Below, piece after piece: positions 61,672 through 64,000 of a stretch of 64,000 nucleotides of DNA (within the stretch, counting starts at the first letter, position 1; the number at the start of each line of letters is the position of its first letter). The translations under genes were made by a program, and so were the position numbers. Source of the stretch: Pichia kudriavzevii (taxonomy: Eukaryota; Ascomycota; Pichiomycetes; Pichiales; Pichiaceae). The stretch is from contig NC_042509.1 of NCBI RefSeq assembly GCF_003054445.1, positions 992,001-1,056,000 on the forward strand. The letters are read 5' to 3'. The notes beneath the pieces are model-generated. The model was given only the letters and a program-made list of their open reading frames with translations, had not been told where the DNA came from and ran no database searches.

Positions 61672-62625
61672 TCAAGTTGAGTTTTCTTTTTTCTCATTAT
61701 CATACATTTCTTTACACCATTTGAAAACTTCTTCCTTGTAGTTATTTGCCCGTAAGAATCCCAAGCGAATCTCAGATAAAGACCTCACATATTCTTCATT
61801 CCTTTGTAATGCAATCTGGAGAAGCTGTCTGGTCTCTTCAATTTCATCTTTTTCTATTCCCTCAAATCCAGGGTCTGAATCGTATTTTGCAAGCTGAAAA
61901 AATGGATCACCATGTGGTAATTCTTGATGAGTTTGTCCATTTGGCGGGTTTGCATCAAGGTCCAAAAAGTGGTTATAATCAGGAAGTCCTAGATTATCTG
62001 CAGCATAATGGTCTGCGTCGTCATGTAGAAAAATATCCATGGTTTTGTTGAGCATATTGTCAAGCTCTTGCTCTCTTTCGATTATTTTGATGGTTTCGTT
62101 GGATAGTCTCTCCAAGAAGGGCTCTTGGAAAATCCTCTTAATTGCCTTATTCTCCACCACATCTGATGGCTTTGAAATCGGTCTTAGGATTTGATCCAGC
62201 CTTATCTCCTTGAGCACATCATTAAATTCATGATCTTCATTATTGTCTGAATTTTCCACCATGTGGTCGTAGTCGCCGTTTTCTGATCCAAATTCCTCAT
62301 CTACCTCCTGCTGAATTCTGTCATGCAAATGGGAACTTAAGCTGTTATTGATGTACACTAGGCTTGGTTCGTACTCACCGGTGTCTTCGTTATAGAGTTG
62401 GATCCTTTTCAAATCATAGTTGAACCTATTGGACACAATACTCATCCGATGGACTCCATCAACAGAATCACTCAAATTTGGCTCTACCTCTGTCCCTTTG
62501 ATGACTCTAGCCTGATCTGTAGTTTGTCCACTGCAATGTCTGGCACTCTGGTCCCTCGCAAGTTTATCTTTCAAACGCAGGATGTCTTCCCTTAAAGAAA
62601 CTGTCTCCGTCTCATTTAGCGCCAT
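61672..62625 (-). CDS. RXT2: Probable Rxt2, subunit of the Rpd3L histone deacetylase
   Basis: Acidic 317-residue protein I assign mainly by position. It sits convergent to PBY1 with a 64-bp gap, as RXT2 (YBR095C) does to PBY1 (YBR094W) in S. cerevisiae (430 aa). Sequence seen: a short N-terminal coiled-coil (MALNETETVSLREDILRLKDKLAR), then SNRFNYDLKRIQLYNEDTGEYEPSLVYINN, loosely like the Rxt2 N-terminal SNRGNKL motif, an acidic loop, and a C-terminal helix pair (RNEEYVRSLSEIRLGFLRANNYKEEVFKWCKEM). No enzyme motif or membrane segment. If right, it acts in the nucleus within Rpd3L. The start ATG at 62625 is clear. Confidence 0.6.
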   Translation of the reverse strand: MALNETETVSLREDILRLKDKLARDQSARHCSGQTTDQARVIKGTEVEPNLSDSVDGVHRMSIVSNRFNYDLKRIQLYNEDTGEYEPSLVYINNSLSSHLHDRIQQEVDEEFGSENGDYDHMVENSDNNEDHEFNDVLKEIRLDQILRPISKPSDVVENKAIKRIFQEPFLERLSNETIKIIEREQELDNMLNKTMDIFLHDDADHYAADNLGLPDYNHFLDLDANPPNGQTHQELPHGDPFFQLAKYDSDPGFEGIEKDEIEETRQLLQIALQRNEEYVRSLSEIRLGFLRANNYKEEVFKWCKEMYDNEKKENST

Positions 62626-63066
62626 GTCTGTTGTAAGTGCTTTACCGCTTCATACAACTCCGTATCGTTTCCACGTCATAAGAAACAGAAGCTTTACAGA
62701 TGGACACCCTTTGTCGGTTATCTGTAAAAAAAATACGGAAAATGCGAAAACCCAAAATGAAAAATACATCATTCTAATTGGGAAGAAGGGGGGGGCTTAC
62801 TTTGGTTAAAGGAAGGCACAATCTTTACAAAATGGAATGTGTATGTCCCCGTATTGTTACAATGCACAAGTAAATACTTTAGTAGCATCAACAACACTTG
62901 ACCTAGTGTTTTCGTGTTGGAAAATCAAAGTGCAGCAGAATCTGAAAGGCAATGGACGAGTATTTTCCGTACCTATTTTTGTGGGGTTATTTTCAAGGTT
63001 TTTCCAGTTTCATAGATACACCCTTTTTCCATCTTCCTTTCAAACACGAGCAATTCCACAGATAAG
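62626..63066. other. Divergent region between RXT2-like and DUF89 genes
   Basis: About 440 bp with a G run (about 62787-62795). Holds both promoters. No gene or clear motif seen. Confidence 0.5.
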
Positions 63067-64000
63067 ATGAGTTCAATTCCACCCGTATACAACCTAGGGG
63101 ATCCAAAATCTTTTGCGTTCTCTACCTGTAGAGAAAGATGGCCGAAAATCATGAAACGAGCAAAGGCTGATGTTATCTCCCATATAGAGAAGTCCAATGA
63201 TAAAGAATTGAAGGAGCAAGGTGAAATCATTGCCAGGGATATCGACACGATCATTGCTAGCTTTCACGGCAATGCACCAATTAAACGCTTCTCGTCTAAA
63301 GATGTTTCACTGATTCCAAGTTTGCAATCTTACAACGATGAATTGGATACACTTGATTCGCAACCATCTTGGTTGAATGGTCCATGGTTATTCACTGAAT
63401 GTTATTTGTATAGATTGCTAGATTTGAAAATAAAGCAACATAGCAAGTGGTTTGAATTCGACGTTTTCGAAGATTTGAAGAGAAGCACTTTCAAATCTTC
63501 ACAATCCGGTATTTACGAACTTGCAATAAGATCTAAATGTTTGAGTGAAGAGTTGAAGAGAACTTCTGAACCGGACATTGAGAAATTGAAGATTTTATTT
63601 GAGGAATTTATTGACATTTCATTATGGGGTAATGCCACTGATTTGTCGTTGTTAGCAAATGCCACTCTAGAGGATATTCAATCTAGACAAGGAAAGGAAG
63701 CCCGGGCCAAATCTGCAAAGAACATTATTGACAACGACCTTCCTGAAGCGTGGGAGAGACTTCTTTCAGTTCCATTTGAGCAAAGAAGAATTGATATCGT
63801 CTTGGATAATGCAGGTTTTGAGTTTTATACAGATTTGGGATTGACTCTTTTCCTTCTAGATTCAAAGCTCGTAAACAACGTTACTTTCCATTGTAAGACA
63901 AGACCATGGATGGTTAGTGATACAATGGTTAAAGATTTCGATCTTTGGATACAAGACATGAAAAACACTGAATGGTTTCCGGACCATCGTGAAGAACTCG
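63067..64000 (+). CDS. DUF89/ARMT1-family metal-dependent phosphatase (partial, runs off the window)
   Basis: First 311 residues of a DUF89 protein, similar to S. cerevisiae YMR027W and human ARMT1. The family hydrolyses damaged or phosphorylated sugar metabolites such as fructose-1-phosphate using a bound metal; ARMT1 was also described as a carboxyl methyltransferase. Seen: FAFSTCRERWPKIMKRAKADV near the start, WLNGPWLFTECYLYRLL (about 99-116), and the metal-binding signature IDIVLDNAGFEFYTDLGL near 242-259, with the key DNAG. The frame is open to the end at 64000. S. cerevisiae YMR027W is about 470 residues, so roughly a third is missing to the right. The ATG at 63067 gives MSSIPPVYNLGDPKSFA, in line with relatives. 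Confidence 0.9.
   Translation, partial: MSSIPPVYNLGDPKSFAFSTCRERWPKIMKRAKADVISHIEKSNDKELKEQGEIIARDIDTIIASFHGNAPIKRFSSKDVSLIPSLQSYNDELDTLDSQPSWLNGPWLFTECYLYRLLDLKIKQHSKWFEFDVFEDLKRSTFKSSQSGIYELAIRSKCLSEELKRTSEPDIEKLKILFEEFIDISLWGNATDLSLLANATLEDIQSRQGKEARAKSAKNIIDNDLPEAWERLLSVPFEQRRIDIVLDNAGFEFYTDLGLTLFLLDSKLVNNVTFHCKTRPWMVSDTMVKDFDLWIQDMKNTEWFPDHREEL

Overview
This is 64 kb of nuclear chromosome from a budding yeast (Saccharomycotina), most likely of the Pichia/Issatchenkia group (inference). The genes are compact, mostly intronless, and moderately AT-rich. Their best-recognised relatives are S. cerevisiae genes. The few introns have yeast signals (GTATGT or GTAAGT, TACTAAC or AACTAAC, then AG). 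CUG is used where leucine is conserved, for example the Arg-Glu-Leu-Val motif of CPA1 at 58097, so the CUG-serine clade is unlikely. I see no rRNA, tRNA, CRISPR array, LTR element or intact transposon.

Layout, left to right. 1-8 kb: a STE5/FAR1-family pheromone scaffold; MET17 with a short 5' intron and sulfur-type promoter sites; a YIL108W-type metalloprotease. 8-18 kb: a DUF4112 protein, YDJ1 with a heat-shock element, an unknown one-pass membrane protein, SDH7 (ACN9), a zinc-cluster regulator, VPS55, and PRE5, whose intron directly follows the start codon and holds a strong hairpin. 18-33 kb: DAL3, BEM2, MYG1, PET100, CDC34, a probable SLM4/EGO3, DBF4, and an HchA-type DJ-1 protein that looks more bacterial than fungal. 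33-51 kb: TSR4, SCP160, a large acidic protein ending in a glutaredoxin-like fold, a PRM10/ThrE transporter, DED1 and RPL3. 51-64 kb: a 1224-residue protein resembling the core of CACTA/tnp2 transposases, CPA1 with a mitochondrial-looking presequence, PBY1 split by an intron at its domain junction, probable RXT2, and the first part of a DUF89 gene cut by the window end.

Several neighbour pairs match S. cerevisiae order as I remember it: BEM2-MYG1, CDC34/SLM4/DBF4 (combining two ohnologous regions), and PBY1-RXT2 (convergent). This supports the weaker calls. The genes do not form one pathway. They cover sulfur, arginine and allantoin metabolism, ubiquitin/proteasome, translation, mitochondrial assembly and mating.

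The least ordinary items are the transposase-like gene at 53239-56913, the HchA-like gene at 31956-32825, a perfect 30-bp palindrome centred on CACGTG between MYG1 and PET100 with related sites at DBF4, and the PRE5 intron hairpin. Positions of splice sites and short motifs were counted by hand and could be off by a base.
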